Of a stretch of 64,000 nucleotides of DNA, positions 46,521 through 57,879 are shown in pieces. Source of the DNA: Ancylostoma caninum (taxonomy: Eukaryota; Nematoda; Chromadorea; Rhabditida; Ancylostomatidae); the NCBI GenBank assembly GCA_037903475.1, contig JBAJFG010000344.1, forward strand, positions 1,364,001-1,428,000, in the 5' to 3' direction. Made by a program: the position numbers and the translations under genes. The stretch's first letter is position 1. Every line of letters starts with the position of its first letter. Below the pieces are notes generated by a model. That model was not told the DNA's origin and searched no databases. It worked only from the letters and a program-made list of their open reading frames with translations.

Positions 46521-49331
46521 CTAAGATTCTGACCCTACATTCCCCCACTCATTCCTAAATTCATTAATAATTGGTAACATTGCGCTTATCCCCATGCCAT
46601 ACTTTCTTAGTAGAAAAGGTTTAGTTGCAAAAGAATGAATTAGTTCCTTAGTTAGTTCATTCGTAGGCCAACAGTTTCTGATACATATCCGTGATAGTTC
46701 CTTTACTCTAGCCTTAAAGTCTTCGAACATGGAACATGCCCTATTAATCCTTATTATTTCATTTAGTACTGTATTTCTTAAGATATACCTCGGCATGTTT
46801 GAGTTATAATGAGGAAGTTGAATTACCTTAAAGCTGTAGTCATCTGTTTTATTATAAAGTTTAGTCCTTATTGTGCCATTTAGTGCGCTTATTTCTAGAT
46901 CTAGAAAAGTAGCCTCCTTTGGGCAGGTATTGGTTTTTTCTTTCTGTAGATCCCGGTGGTATACATGTCTAAGGGAGTTCTCAAATAGATCGGGTCTGGC
47001 TGATATATGTATTATATCGTCAATATATCTATATGTGTGATTGAATAGCCTTACATAGCTTAGCCCTATGTTATTTTTGACAAATTCATATTCCATATAG
47101 GACAGAGTCAGATCTGCGAGTTGTGGGCTACATGATGCTCCTTGTGGTATTCCTTTTACTTGCCTAAATATGACTCCTGCAAAATAAACGAAGCTGTTAT
47201 CCAAGAGCTCATCAATCATATAAAATATGTCTTCGATTCTAAAATATTTGGCGTTATGGTCCTCTTGTGCATTGCTATACATCACCTTTTTATATTTAAT
47301 TTTAATGTAATTGGACTCTTTCATACATAATCTTATTAATTTTCTGATGTTTTCTTTTACAACAGAATGAGGGAGACTAGTAAAGAGACTTGTAAAGTCT
47401 GCTGTAAATATTTTTGCATTTGGTATCCCATTTATAATTTCTTTTGTTACATACGTGCTACTATCCACGCTCCAGAAATGTCTAACCCCTATCCTATGTG
47501 TGATAACTCCGCAATATTTTGAGAAATGATTTTTGAAATGTGATAAAATTATCTGTAAAAGAGAGGCAAGAGGTTTAATACTACTTTGCTTGGCGCCTGT
47601 TATAAACCTGAACTTAACTGGCGTTTTATGCATTTTAGGTATGCCGTATATTCTGGGAATTTTTGAGTTTGAGTTATCTACATTTATTCCTAGTCCCGAA
47701 AGTATGCTATGATGTTTTCGTCTGACATCATCTTCAGTTAATGTAGTTCCTAAATATGTAGCGCCATTACCATCATTTTGATTTATTTCTTTTTCTATCA
47801 TACTAAGGTACAGTTTTTTACAAGTCAAACTATAGTTGGATGGAGCTTTATCTACTGGTGTGATTACAAAATCCTTATGTAGTTTATCCAAACAATTTTT
47901 GTCGTACCTATCATTTCTAACTTTATCCCCATCATAGGTGAAGTATAGTTTAGGTACTATTCTTTTAGTTATATGCACTCGGATTTGCTGTTTCAGTAAT
48001 GTACATGAAGGGTTTACTATTCTAAACCTTGATATATACCTCCTGGATATTGAGTCTGCTAAATTGTTAACCTCCTCATAAATATCCTTTTTATTAACCT
48101 TCTTATGGATTCGAAATTTAGTTCCTTTACTAAGTAAATTTCTTAATGTGGCATCCTTTACTATGCTAAGATCCCCAGTGCAAACGTGTGCCAAATCCGC
48201 GTTAATGTATTCGGTATAATTACTACATGCACATACACCATTTTTTACTGAATTATATTCATCCTGGTTTAAGTTCCCCAGCACCTTGTTATAGTTGGTT
48301 AACTTAGTACCAATAGGTTTGTCTATATTATATCTGATTCGTACTCTGATTTTATCTACTCGCTCTTGGTTTTCCACTGCATTCTTAATAATTTGTTTGA
48401 AATTATTGTTATTACATATTTTCGACAGATTAATTCTGTCCATTATTTCTCCTAAATACTTGACACTTATTCTAAACTCCTCATATCCCTTGTTTTCTTC
48501 CTTTTTGGAATTCCAAAATGGGGATGCAATAAGAGAATACACTTTGTACTTTAGTTCGAAAGACAGCTGTTGAAATGGGGTACTAAACGCAAAATCAATC
48601 AACCTATTTTTATCTTCCTTATTTAATGTCCTGAAGTAAGTGTATAACGCATTGCTATTTAGTCTTTCAATCATCTCAACTATTTGATCTGTTCTTTCTA
48701 CACAATCCCTCTTCTTTTTAGATCTTTTCTTCCTACCTCTATTTCTTTTAACTCCACATGGAAATTTGAAATAAGGATGGCTTTCCCTTTCTAATGGATT
48801 TGTGCTATCAGAAATATTGCCGAATCCTTTAATTTGGTCATTGAATCCAAAAGGATAGGCTGTCATTAAATATTTAATCCATATTACTTCCTTATTCCTC
48901 AAATATGTTTTAACTTGTGTTACTTCTTCAACATGATCTAATATGTCAACTACAATGTTATTCGGGTTATGTCCCGTGTTTCTAAAATGGTTAACCATAA
49001 AAGTGTTCAAAGTTTGCTGCCTAAAACTTCTGCTATGCTGATTAATTCTAGTCCCTAATGATTGAGTTGTTTCTCCTACATATTGCAAATTACATGTACG
49101 ACAAGTGATTGCATAGACTATATTTTTGGTATCGTAGTTAGCTCCATTGGGTTTGTTAGTTTTCAAAAAATAATTAGTTGTCGTGCTTCTAATATAATTA
49201 GAGAAGTTAATTTTCTCGCATATATTACATCTGCTTCTATCACACCTCCTACCAGCTTGCTCATTTGAAATAATTATTTCAGAATATGTGCATCGATTAA
49301 TTCTTTTAACTTTCCCAGACAAGGACGACAT
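46521..49331 (-). CDS. Penelope-like retroelement polyprotein, permuted (GIY-YIG then RT)
   Basis: Intact, intronless 936-aa frame. The N-terminus carries a Cys cluster (C30, C35, C38) and a GIY-YIG endonuclease (about 70-166): NIVYAITCRTCNLQYVGETT, R95 with INQH, and the NKEVIWIKYL...PFGFND block. A basic linker follows (about 195-210). The reverse transcriptase occupies about 480-870: IYGIPKMHKTPVKFRFI, motif A TADFTSLFTSLPH (643-655), motif B GIPQGASCSPQ (727-737), motif C YRYIDD (767-772), then ATFLDLEIS (807-815). All catalytic residues are present. Canonical Penelope elements have the nuclease at the C-terminus; N-terminal placement is known from the described Chlamys/Hydra clades. It is AT-rich and stop-free, so probably a young copy. 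Confidence 0.93.
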   Translation of the reverse strand: MSSLSGKVKRINRCTYSEIIISNEQAGRRCDRSRCNICEKINFSNYIRSTTTNYFLKTNKPNGANYDTKNIVYAITCRTCNLQYVGETTQSLGTRINQHSRSFRQQTLNTFMVNHFRNTGHNPNNIVVDILDHVEEVTQVKTYLRNKEVIWIKYLMTAYPFGFNDQIKGFGNISDSTNPLERESHPYFKFPCGVKRNRGRKKRSKKKRDCVERTDQIVEMIERLNSNALYTYFRTLNKEDKNRLIDFAFSTPFQQLSFELKYKVYSLIASPFWNSKKEENKGYEEFRISVKYLGEIMDRINLSKICNNNNFKQIIKNAVENQERVDKIRVRIRYNIDKPIGTKLTNYNKVLGNLNQDEYNSVKNGVCACSNYTEYINADLAHVCTGDLSIVKDATLRNLLSKGTKFRIHKKVNKKDIYEEVNNLADSISRRYISRFRIVNPSCTLLKQQIRVHITKRIVPKLYFTYDGDKVRNDRYDKNCLDKLHKDFVITPVDKAPSNYSLTCKKLYLSMIEKEINQNDGNGATYLGTTLTEDDVRRKHHSILSGLGINVDNSNSKIPRIYGIPKMHKTPVKFRFITGAKQSSIKPLASLLQIILSHFKNHFSKYCGVITHRIGVRHFWSVDSSTYVTKEIINGIPNAKIFTADFTSLFTSLPHSVVKENIRKLIRLCMKESNYIKIKYKKVMYSNAQEDHNAKYFRIEDIFYMIDELLDNSFVYFAGVIFRQVKGIPQGASCSPQLADLTLSYMEYEFVKNNIGLSYVRLFNHTYRYIDDIIHISARPDLFENSLRHVYHRDLQKEKTNTCPKEATFLDLEISALNGTIRTKLYNKTDDYSFKVIQLPHYNSNMPRYILRNTVLNEIIRINRACSMFEDFKARVKELSRICIRNCWPTNELTKELIHSFATKPFLLRKYGMGISAMLPIINEFRNEWGNVGSES

Positions 49332-50187
49332 CGAAAGGGTTTGCTTGTAGTCGTTTTGGTTGGTTGCGGACCTGAATCCATTGAGTCTGAGGCGGTCCTT
49401 CCTAGACTCTTATGCAGTTTCCTTATCAGAGGTTATTTCCTCCTCGGCCGGGGCGAGCCTCTTCATCGCTGGGGAGCGATACCCGTGGTGTAAACTGCAT
49501 TGGATTGTTTAATGCCCAACACCACGTCAGGGTTCTCCCGTATGAATCAAATAATAACTTAAGATATGATGTGCATGAGCACAGCGATAAAATATTATCC
49601 GAAAATTATCGTAATACTTTTCTACTATTCATTGAATCTGTTAGTCAATACCTATTAAGAGTTAATGCAAAATTGGGTAGAAGTCTTATATGTTTAAATA
49701 CACGTTGCGCTGATTTATTATACTAAAAGTTATTGTTCCTTTTATCTTTGGCTTGTATACTACACTAGCATCGATTATTAATGAATGAATTGTTGAGAAA
49801 CACGTTGATTACTGAGAAATAATGAGACGTGGACCATCTCCGTGTTTGCTTGCTTTATCTTAACCGATGCACATATCTGTCGAAATGTACTATGAACTTG
49901 TATGGATAGTGTTCTAAGGAGCGTTATTTCCACCTAAAGGCCTTATGCCTCCTCCCACTCTTAATGTGCGGAGGGTGGAAATTTTCAAATTACTAGGTTC
50001 TATTAAATTTGGAATGACTTAATGGCTACCGTTATTAGCTTAGATCAAATAAAGCATGGTGCAGGTGTAGGTCAGATGCATTTTCGGCGCGGCCTTATGC
50101 CGCCCGAATTCAAACTTAAAACATCTTGGCGCGGGTGCTAAGGTATTTAAGCACTAATCAACTGAACCGTAATTCATAATCGTAAAA
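49332..50187. other. Divergent region between the Penelope-like ORF and the small gene
   Basis: 856 bp between two divergent start codons. It contains paired words GGCCTTATGCCTCC (about 49938) and GGCCTTATGCCGCC (about 50090), and GTATTTAAG about 50 bp before the plus-strand ATG as a TATA-like site. A 104-codon plus-strand frame at 49412-49726 has no recognised motif. Confidence 0.4.
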
Positions 50188-50849
50188 ATGTCTTCCATGT
50201 CTAGCACTCTTCGTTCTATTCTTTCCACCGACAATGGCCTGTCTGCTGAACTATCTACTGCGTTCATCTCTATGGGTACCGTCATAGAACAGTTACACAA
50301 TAAACAGGAGGAAACGAAGAAGGAGCTAGAAACCGTGCGTAGAATGGCTCGTACCGGATGGTTACTAGTGAGTATGTGTTACCTTAATACTAGAGCTAGT
50401 GGATTATTGTTTGAATTACAGGTATTTAATCTTCCTATCCCATTCGGCGTGAGTAAGGGCAACGCTCTTCAAAGTCTTATGGAGAAGCTTGGCTATGGAA
50501 AGCCACTATTCGACTGCGACAGGGACCTTTTGGCGACTGACATGAGTACGTCAACAAAAATGGCCTGCTGTGTAACATGAGTGTAAGTGCAATCGTCATA
50601 AAATCACAATGTAAAGAAAGATGATATGATTTATTATAGTTCTTCGTTTGTCAAAGACATTACGACTACATCATGTCAGCGCCATTTCAGAAGAAGGTCA
50701 TGCAGATGAATAAGGAATTGGAAAGAGGTGAGGGTTTTTCCAGGTAGTATAAAGTCAAAACCCTGTCTTTAGATATGACCCTTGTGGCCAAGCCTATTCA
50801 GAAATCAAGCTTAAGCCCCAAACCTAAGCCCAACTTAAGGCTACGTTAA
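50188..50849 (+). CDS. Small four-exon gene, 164 aa, unknown function
   Basis: Exons 50188-50367, 50422-50571, 50640-50727, 50773-50849 (stop TAA). All joins are GT-AG and in phase (0, 0, 1), and an AATAAA follows at 50899. The protein starts MSSMSSTLRSILSTDNGL, has a short helical heptad-like stretch (IEQLHNKQEETKKELETVRR, about 33-52), then VFNLPIPFGVSKGNALQSLM, a Cys-containing region (DCDRDLLATDMS, KMACC joined to FFVCQRHYDYIM) and a basic Ser/Pro tail. The C-C-C-H spacing could bind zinc, but that is speculation. The first intron also reads open in frame (54 bp), so it might be retained. No family recognised. Confidence 0.6.
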
Positions 50850-50898
50850 GTTGAAGCCCTGTTCCAGACATAAGAATAATTTATAGTCCTAATGATAA

Positions 50899-50904
50899 AA
50901 TAAA
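50899..50904 (+). terminator. Poly(A) signal of the small gene
   Basis: AATAAA, 50 bp after the TAA at 50847-50849. Confidence 0.5.
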
Positions 50905-50948
50905 TCAGTCCTAAGATAAAGTTACAGGAATGAAAGAAAAACACTCAC

Positions 50949-51091
50949 CTGGGCCAAGAATCTGACGAACGGCTGGGGACCGCTGCCAAAGAAGGGCCGC
51001 ACACCGAACGCGCCGCATGCTGGGCGCACTCGAAAATTTTCCGCCGATTGCGCGTGAAGACTTCAAGCATCTGCCGCCGCATCGCCAGCGG
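50949..51091 (-). CDS. Possible isolated first coding exon
   Basis: The minus strand shows ATG then an open GC-rich frame MRRQMLEVFTRNRRKIFECA... ending at a strong donor (CCCAG|GTGAGT). No downstream exon was found before the small plus-strand gene, so it may be a fragment of a repeat. Not recognised. Confidence 0.25.
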
Positions 51092-52321
51092 CTTCTACCG
51101 TTCGGCTGCGTTGTCAATACGTTACCCGCCGAATTCTACTTCGCAGCGCAATAGCGTGTGCTTCGTCGGAATTCTTCTGCAGTAGTCCCACCAAGTTTCC
51201 CGTCGTCAATGGCTCAGAAGCTATCGCTACAGTAGCGCAGAGCTATTCAGTACGCAATAGGTCTGACCTACGTGTATTTATTGTACATATTGCAATGAAT
51301 ATTATTTTCTACCATTTTTAAGAGCGAGACAATAACCGCGTAGTCATCCAAGTTAGGTTGAAGGCGAGCTGCTACAGGTTGAACCACAATATGTTGTTTT
51401 TCACGTTTTTCAAAGACGTAATAATCCATAAATTGCCAGTTTTTCTGCTCTCATGTCAGCCCACCAGTTCTATTCCATCAATCCTGATTACTAGTTCTGT
51501 TCAACGAGGTAATTATTTACATTAAGGAAAGCACCCTGACGAAACTGCTGTTTAAACAGTTGCAATCACACAATGCACAGTATTTGTATCGGCTTGTCTG
51601 CATATGTTCACTAAATAAAGTGCTTCTAAATTAGTTTTTCCTCTTCCAACTTGTTTCTCCTGGTCATGACAGGATTATCCTGACCGTTCCGGTATTTATC
51701 AAATGGTTTAACTGCAGATATGAACTCAGTTCAAGAAAGCTTTTCCAACTTAAATGGCCAAAACTTCTACGAAAGGATAAAAGGTCCTTGTGTCGAAAAG
51801 ATGTACAATAGGTTTTCGGATGATTAGCAAGTTGGGTACGTTCAACACTTCCTTAATAGTTGTGCTAACGATACCGCGAGGAGAACAGCGGTACAGAATA
51901 CATGGCAGCCCTTTCGTCTGACATTAATCTCCAGTTGTGGTCTGGTTTAAATTAATTGGAGTAGTGCACCAAGCCATTCTTGACATTGGTCGCTTTGTGT
52001 TCTTCGTGATAGAGCTATTATAATATCTTAGGAAATCCTCCTGTTAACTTTCACAGCCACGCTATTATGGCTTATAACGTTGCATTTCCCTCTAACTATA
52101 GCTGTTCTTGAGGAGCTCCAGGGTAAATTTTGAAGAGTGAAAAATGAATCAGTATGCGTACACGCTAATTATCTTAGAGGACTATCACTTTACATATATT
52201 TTGTGTGCAGCAACCACAGCCAAATCCCATATCTTACATCTTGTATTCTATCTTATGTTTGTCATCTTTTACATCTATTTTTTTTTGTAATAAACTCGTA
52301 CTCCATCCCAGTGACTATATA

Positions 52322-52862
52322 CAGGGGGGGGCCATAAGTTATTGTACAACGTTTGCTGGCCCATTTCTCCGCAGTAGTAAAATATTTTTTGCCGCACTAG
52401 GCACTGTTTAATAGAGCTGGATTTGCTCTATCTTTTGATCACAAAAACCTCCTGGATACTTCCAAGATAACGAAAAAAGTTTATCGGAAACATTCATTGC
52501 AGACTTTCGGTGCCGCAAAATGCACTAACTCTGCCCGCAATTTCCGAGCAAAACAGCCACAAAAACAGTTTGATATTTTTAGAAAGAGCATTCTTTGCTC
52601 TTTAAGATGCATCTAAGCAGTACACCCCACTTTAGAGATTTGGTGGATTTTTCGTAAAAAATTTCCACATCAACCCGCTTTTTTCAAAAACCTGTTCTAA
52701 GTCCAACTGCTCCAAAGCAAAACTCTCCCGGGAAACCGGGTTTTAACTGTAAGATACTTTGATCCCTGCTCTATTCGGCAGCGAAAAGAGCAGGATAATC
52801 CATGTGTTGCTGGTGGAGAAATAAATGAGCAAACGTTGTACAATAACTTATGGCCCCCCCTG
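52322..52862. mobile_element. Tc1/mariner-type MITE with TA target duplication
   Basis: Inverted ends CAGGGGGGGGCCATAAGTTA (continuing TTGTACAACGTTTGC) and the exact complement at the right are flanked by TA on both sides. 541 bp, non-coding interior. Ends extend about 50 bp with few mismatches. Confidence 0.9.
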
Positions 52863-53659
52863 TATGTGATTATTTTAGTGACTGCATTTGTGAATTAGAG
52901 TGGTATACCCATGTATATCATGTGAATGTGATGTCCTCTTGTGCCTTGAAAGCCCTATACCTAATCATCCGATAACTTCCGATTTGTTCTCAACGATTTC
53001 TATTTATTGGGACGTGACAGACGATTGTGCTGCCCCAGCTGTATTTAAGGAAAACAAATGAGACAGAGCGTGCAGAATCAACTGGCCCACAAGCGGTATA
53101 AAACAAATACAGATATTTCATCCGTCAATCGTTAGTAGCATGCAAGTTTTCCTCTTCACGGTGGGTCACGCTGCTATTGTCCTATTGTTTCGGTCATCTC
53201 TATTATTGAGGACTATTCTTCTTTAGGTCTTCTACATTGCCTTCGTTGCCGTTGACGGTGGTGAGGATGAATAGGGATCATTCTGAATTATTCTTCTCAT
53301 TGACACGGTTGAGGATCGATACATTCAGGAAAGCTGCCATGCCGACTACCAGCCAATTACATAGCGACTATCGGTGAATTCGTTAACAACCTTCGCACAG
53401 AACATCAAGTAGTTGATCTGGTAGGAACAATAACTATAACTTGAGGAATATTTTTTAAAATTTTCGATTTTAACTAGTGCTGTAGCAACTGGATTTGTAT
53501 GTGCAGAAAATCCAGAAAACTTGCGAGAAAAATTTCCCGGCGTTTCGTGTTTTTTCTTCACCGCAGTCAGCGCCCTTCGTTAAGAAAGTGTGTTGTAGGA
53601 GCCAAAGAATGTTGATTCGAAACAAATGGGAACATTTTCCTGGGGCCGTAGTAATTGCG

Positions 53660-53830
53660 CTATAACTGCCGGTTAACCAGGAGGTTGAACCGGCGGTTAT
53701 ACACTTTATAACCAGGAACCATTACTAGCTTGAAATAGTCTAAAAAAATGAATTTCGACTTGGTTTCAATAACCGTGATGTAACCGGCAGGTTATACCGC
53801 AGTTTGTATGCCGGTCTCGGGCGCTGCAAA
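53660..53830. repeat. Imperfect inverted repeat with CCGGTTA words
   Basis: ACTGCCGGTTAACC / GGTTATACCGCAG and related CCGGCGGTTATA words occur in opposite orientations around a spacer. A 10-bp hairpin (AAAAAGTCTTCCAGAGGACTTTTT in outline) lies further right at about 53939-53963. Confidence 0.4.
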
Positions 53831-54309
53831 ACCGTCGGTTTGTTGGATCGCCCAGCCACTGCCATATCGATATTGATAGAGCGCGCGCAGAGAGCGCGCA
53901 AATGTCTCAGACGCAGGCAAGGGGACATCCCGGTTATTAAAAAGTCTTCCAGAGGACTTTTTAGATCCCGGTTATACAAGTGTGTAAGTGGCATTGCAGC
54001 ATGATTTTGCGTTAAAATTCGGCTTTCCTAACTATGCATTGTAACCGTAAAGCTGATATTTTAAATATTTAGGAAAATTAAGCAATTTCCTTCCGTTTTG
54101 AGTTCCAAATTATTCTTTTTGCATTTAAAACAACCGAATAGATCTGGCAATACATTCAGTCCCATTTTACAAGTGTGAGAAGTTAATGAAACAGATTCAA
54201 ATGAAACCTACATGGTTTGAAGCGTTGACTAACAGGATTCTACATCATGTATACCAGTAATTGGCCAGTCGATATTATACTACACGGTTATAAGGCGCCT
54301 CCCGCCTAA

Positions 54310-54392
54310 GACAACAAGTTGCTCTGTGGTAGAGTGGGTAGGATGATAGGATATGATCTATAAGGTGCAGGGTTCAAATCCTGCTGTTGTCC
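54310..54392 (+). tRNA. tRNA-like sequence (tRNA pseudogene or SINE head)
   Basis: A 7-bp acceptor-like stem (GACAACA / TGTTGTC) encloses a D-arm-like GCTCTGTGGTAGAGT with a match to the pol III A box (TGGTAGAGTGG) and a perfect B box (GGTTCAAATCC). A TTTTT pol III stop follows about 10 nt later. Length (about 83 nt), two extra bases before the D arm and a mismatched T stem are wrong for a standard tRNA, and I cannot assign an anticodon. Confidence 0.4.
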
Positions 54393-55008
54393 GTAATTCT
54401 GCATTTTTGCGTTTGCGCCATTAACCACGACTAAAATGGCCAAAAAGGTTCGAACACATTAGTTATGCACGTAATTCTGCACTATCTGCGAAATATTTGC
54501 AATATTAGGAATGTAGTTCAGATCCGATGCGCTATTGCTTCAGACGTGTAAAATAACACTCTTTCATTCAAAACAGAAAACGGATTAATCGTGGAGAACA
54601 TCTACTAACAGCGGCGAGGTGTACACAATTGGATTCTTTCGTCATAGCCTGGGTTTGAAATAGTATGCCGATGAATACTGTGGCTCAGTGCGATGACTGT
54701 TGCCATGCACGCAAGTCTTCGCGCGTCCGTCTCCTCGCTAAGGCCGTCTTTGGCAAATAAGTGGAAATGGAGTGAATGTAGTTCAAGTTATGACAAGACT
54801 TTGGTTAGATCTTGGTTATAAGTCGGTTAACCTCGAAAACCGACAGTTGTTCGAGGCCACAACTTTCTCTACAACTGTAGGTTCCAGCACAATTACTACG
54901 ACCCCGATTGTTTGTAAGATGAGTGGTTTCTTCCATGAGAGAATCTATTTTCTACGAACATCCCAAGGTCGTGCCGTGAAAAACTTCTGTAATTATGCCA
55001 AAATTTAG

Positions 55009-56407
55009 ATGTACGACAAAACAATGGAAGACGAGGCAAAGAGAGAGAAAGAAAACCCTGGCTATGCTGCCAGTAAAGGTTATGGTGTGATCAAATTCGC
55101 CGGGTATGTTTCTCTTCTGACCTCCTTAAAATACCTAATATAACATAAATTAAACAAAAAATGTGAATAAAACTAAATAAAAATAGTGGTTATTATAATA
55201 CCAAGTGACGAGGACAGGTCATTTATGTGATAATAATAATGCATAATAAAATTTATGAAAACTGATAAAAAACTTTTTGGGTAAGTCATGAAATTTAAGA
55301 ATTTTCCTTTTGATTTCGTTGAAATTCCAGAATATTAAGTACAGCGAACGTCAATCGCGGTGGCCCATCCGCGGTCTGAACAAGGACGCCGTGCAACCGC
55401 GCCGCGCGCCATGACCGATGTCTTTTGTTGCTGTTATGCTATTTCTAGCAGTTTTTCTACCCGTTTTAAGGATTTTGGATCAAATCGGGATGAGAAGCGC
55501 CTACGAGTAGCACCCCAACGGTAGACGACACCGATCCCGGTGCGCGCGGCGCGGTTGCGCGGCGTGCTTCTTGAGGCCGCGGATGGGCCACCGTCATTGA
55601 CGTCAACTGTATCTATTAAATTTACGAAGCACATCAATAGATGAAGCTCGCACTACAACAAAACAGACTTGTCCTTGCTCCACACGCTCCAAAACAATGC
55701 TCGATTTTTCTGCAGGCTTAGTAATCTTCCTCCTCCTTCGTGTCGCGTGAGCGATTTTCCTTCAGAAGCGGCAGGCAATAGGAAACCTTCAGCAATGCTA
55801 GGAAACGAGTGATTACCAAAAAAAAAACTGAAATACGAGTCGGCCGCTTTTTTTGTGTTGTAGGACCGAGTACAGTACGATTGGGACAATCGCAGCCTGG
55901 GTATTTGTTGCTATACCGTCTGAGGTCACATGGTTCATTCTTCAGAAAAATCGCGCGCTGCTCTCCTTCGAGAAATACAATTGCTAAATTTTATGACTCA
56001 CCCTAATAATGTATACCTCATCGCCTCTATGCATCCTTCCCGTTTATACTTTACTGCAAGCTCTTCTGCAATGGATCTCACCGATCAGTAGAGCATCTCC
56101 ACAACTGTTCTGGATTCTTACGAAGCTCTATTTCGTCTGCATGGTTTCGTCTCCTTATTCCGAATGTAATACATTTTCCAGAAAATTCCAAGACAACCTG
56201 GATGAAATCTTGAAATCATCGCTGGAAGGCGAGAGCGAGGTCATGTACTCATTTCTGATACAAAATATGTAGATATTCATCGTCTGAAGCATTGAAGTGT
56301 GCGTTTTTCAGATGATACATCCCGGTGCTGAAAGGTATGGATGCTGGCTAAGCCTTCGCCAAGAGGATTGCAACCTCACAGTGACCTGTGTCATCAACAG
56401 AAAGTGA
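55009..56407 (+). CDS. Small three-exon gene, possibly a divergent CAP/ASP-related protein
   Basis: Exons 55009-55103, 56182-56239, 56312-56407 join in phase (GG|A, then phase 0) to encode 82 residues: MYDKTMEDEAKREKENPGY..., KFQDNLDEILKSSLEGE, then GAERYGCWLSLRQEDCNLTV... and a TGA. The end has the spacing GC-x(8)-C-x(4)-C with alternating beta-type residues, like the C-terminal strand of nematode secreted CAP (ASP-like) proteins; the start resembles the YD-x-x-x-E-x-x-A helix of that fold. No signal-peptide exon was found, so it may be partial. The first intron contains the fold-back at 55341. CAP assignment is tentative. Confidence 0.4.
55341..55609. repeat. GC-rich fold-back element (269 bp)
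   Basis: Arms ACAGCGAACGTCAATCGCGG / complement CCGTCATTGACGTCAACTGT continue through TGGCCCATCCGCGG and CAACCGCGCCGCGCG. About 65-bp arms with few mismatches, within an intron of the small gene at 55009-56407. Confidence 0.9.
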
Positions 56408-56589
56408 ATAATTATAGCACTATACTTTTGAGTAATAAAGATTCTTCACATTACTAGCGAACCCTTGCTTTCAGATTAAAAATAATAAAAAAAAACAAAG
56501 AAAAACCAGAAATCAAGTCGATTGATCAATAGTGAATCTATTCCCATAACAACCCATTTTATCAGGGTGACTAGATCGAGAGAATCATA

Positions 56590-56890
56590 TAGTAGACATC
56601 GATGGAAGTGCGCTTTTCGTGGTCCAGAGAAGCACGCGACGCGACCGCACCGCCCGCGCTGGAATCGTCGCCATAGCAGCGAATCATACATGGATTCCCC
56701 ATGGATTCCAAGAGTATTTCTTGGTTAGGTTTTTTGTTCTATTTAATGATTTAAACTATCAAGAATACTAAAGATCAATAAAAAAAAGCCCCAAGATTCG
56801 CCACCACTACGACAATTCCGGCGCGAGCGGTGCGGTTGCGCCGCGTGATTTTCGAGTCCGCTGAAAACGCACCTCCATCGACGTTCTAAA
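56590..56890. repeat. Inverted pair of the GC-rich arm element
   Basis: About 90-bp arms. The left (CATCGATGGAAGTGCGCTTT ... CGACCGCACCGCCCGCGC) is complementary to the right (GCGCGAGCGGTGCGGTTGCG ... AAAACGCACCTCCATCGACG). Same family as the solo arm at 6305-6400. Confidence 0.85.
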
Positions 56891-57879
56891 CACTGCAACA
56901 AGGTGTATATCTCATTAGTTGTGTTCATCTACTCTCAGTTCTACAATATTTACCATTTAGGCTAGCAGATCCAAACAAATGATGTGAACAAATAAAGAGA
57001 TGAAGAAGTGTGTAAACAAATAAACAAATGAAAGAAAAAAACAAAGTTCAGGATGTGGACATCTGCAATGCGTCAATTTAGTTCCTTACTGCAGAAACTG
57101 GCTCTGAAAAGCCATCCCTCATCACTCCAGGACTCCAGAACTTTCCTATTTCTCTTATTTCCTCTAGATTTTTCCTTCTTTGAGGGGAAATATATGCACA
57201 ATATCACGCTTTCACGCCAGGAATTCTTGGAAAACGAAGGGCGCAGCAGTAATTAATACATCCGTGCGATCATTTGATTTTCTGGTGCTATCGACTCTGA
57301 CTTGTTACACAACGCTGACATCGGTCAGTCACATGTGGCCGGTTTGCCTCCAGGACACTCAGCTGAGAGATCAGCGCCCATCCGGACGTCATTAGTCATT
57401 GGGTAAGGGCATCGCCCCGATGCCATTGACCGCCTCAATGGAATCTATGCTAGTTCTTCAGGACTGGTGGTTTTTGGGGGTCACTATTATGTTGAGCATG
57501 CTGCGTTTCGCGTGTTACTTGTCTGTTACTTGTGATCGTGCATCTGGAGTGTTTCTGCCTGAATTTGTCATAATCTATGATCTCTGGCAGTAATCTGTCT
57601 AGCAGATGGCTCTTAATCTTCCTTCTCTGAAAGCGAAAGTTAATTGATTTTCGTTAGATGTCTTATCGCTGCAGGTTTTCCAAGAAGGATCCCTCGTCGA
57701 CTGCATTGCTGAATCATATTGTCCGTGTTTGACTCAATCCTATCCGAATTCTAGGATTTTACTAGATTAATAAGCTACTAAACTAAGTCTAGTAGATAAT
57801 ATAATAAAATAATGAGACGTTCCGCTAAAATAAAAGTAGCTTTACCGCATCTTTGGTTGCCTTCTCTGTATTTCAACTT

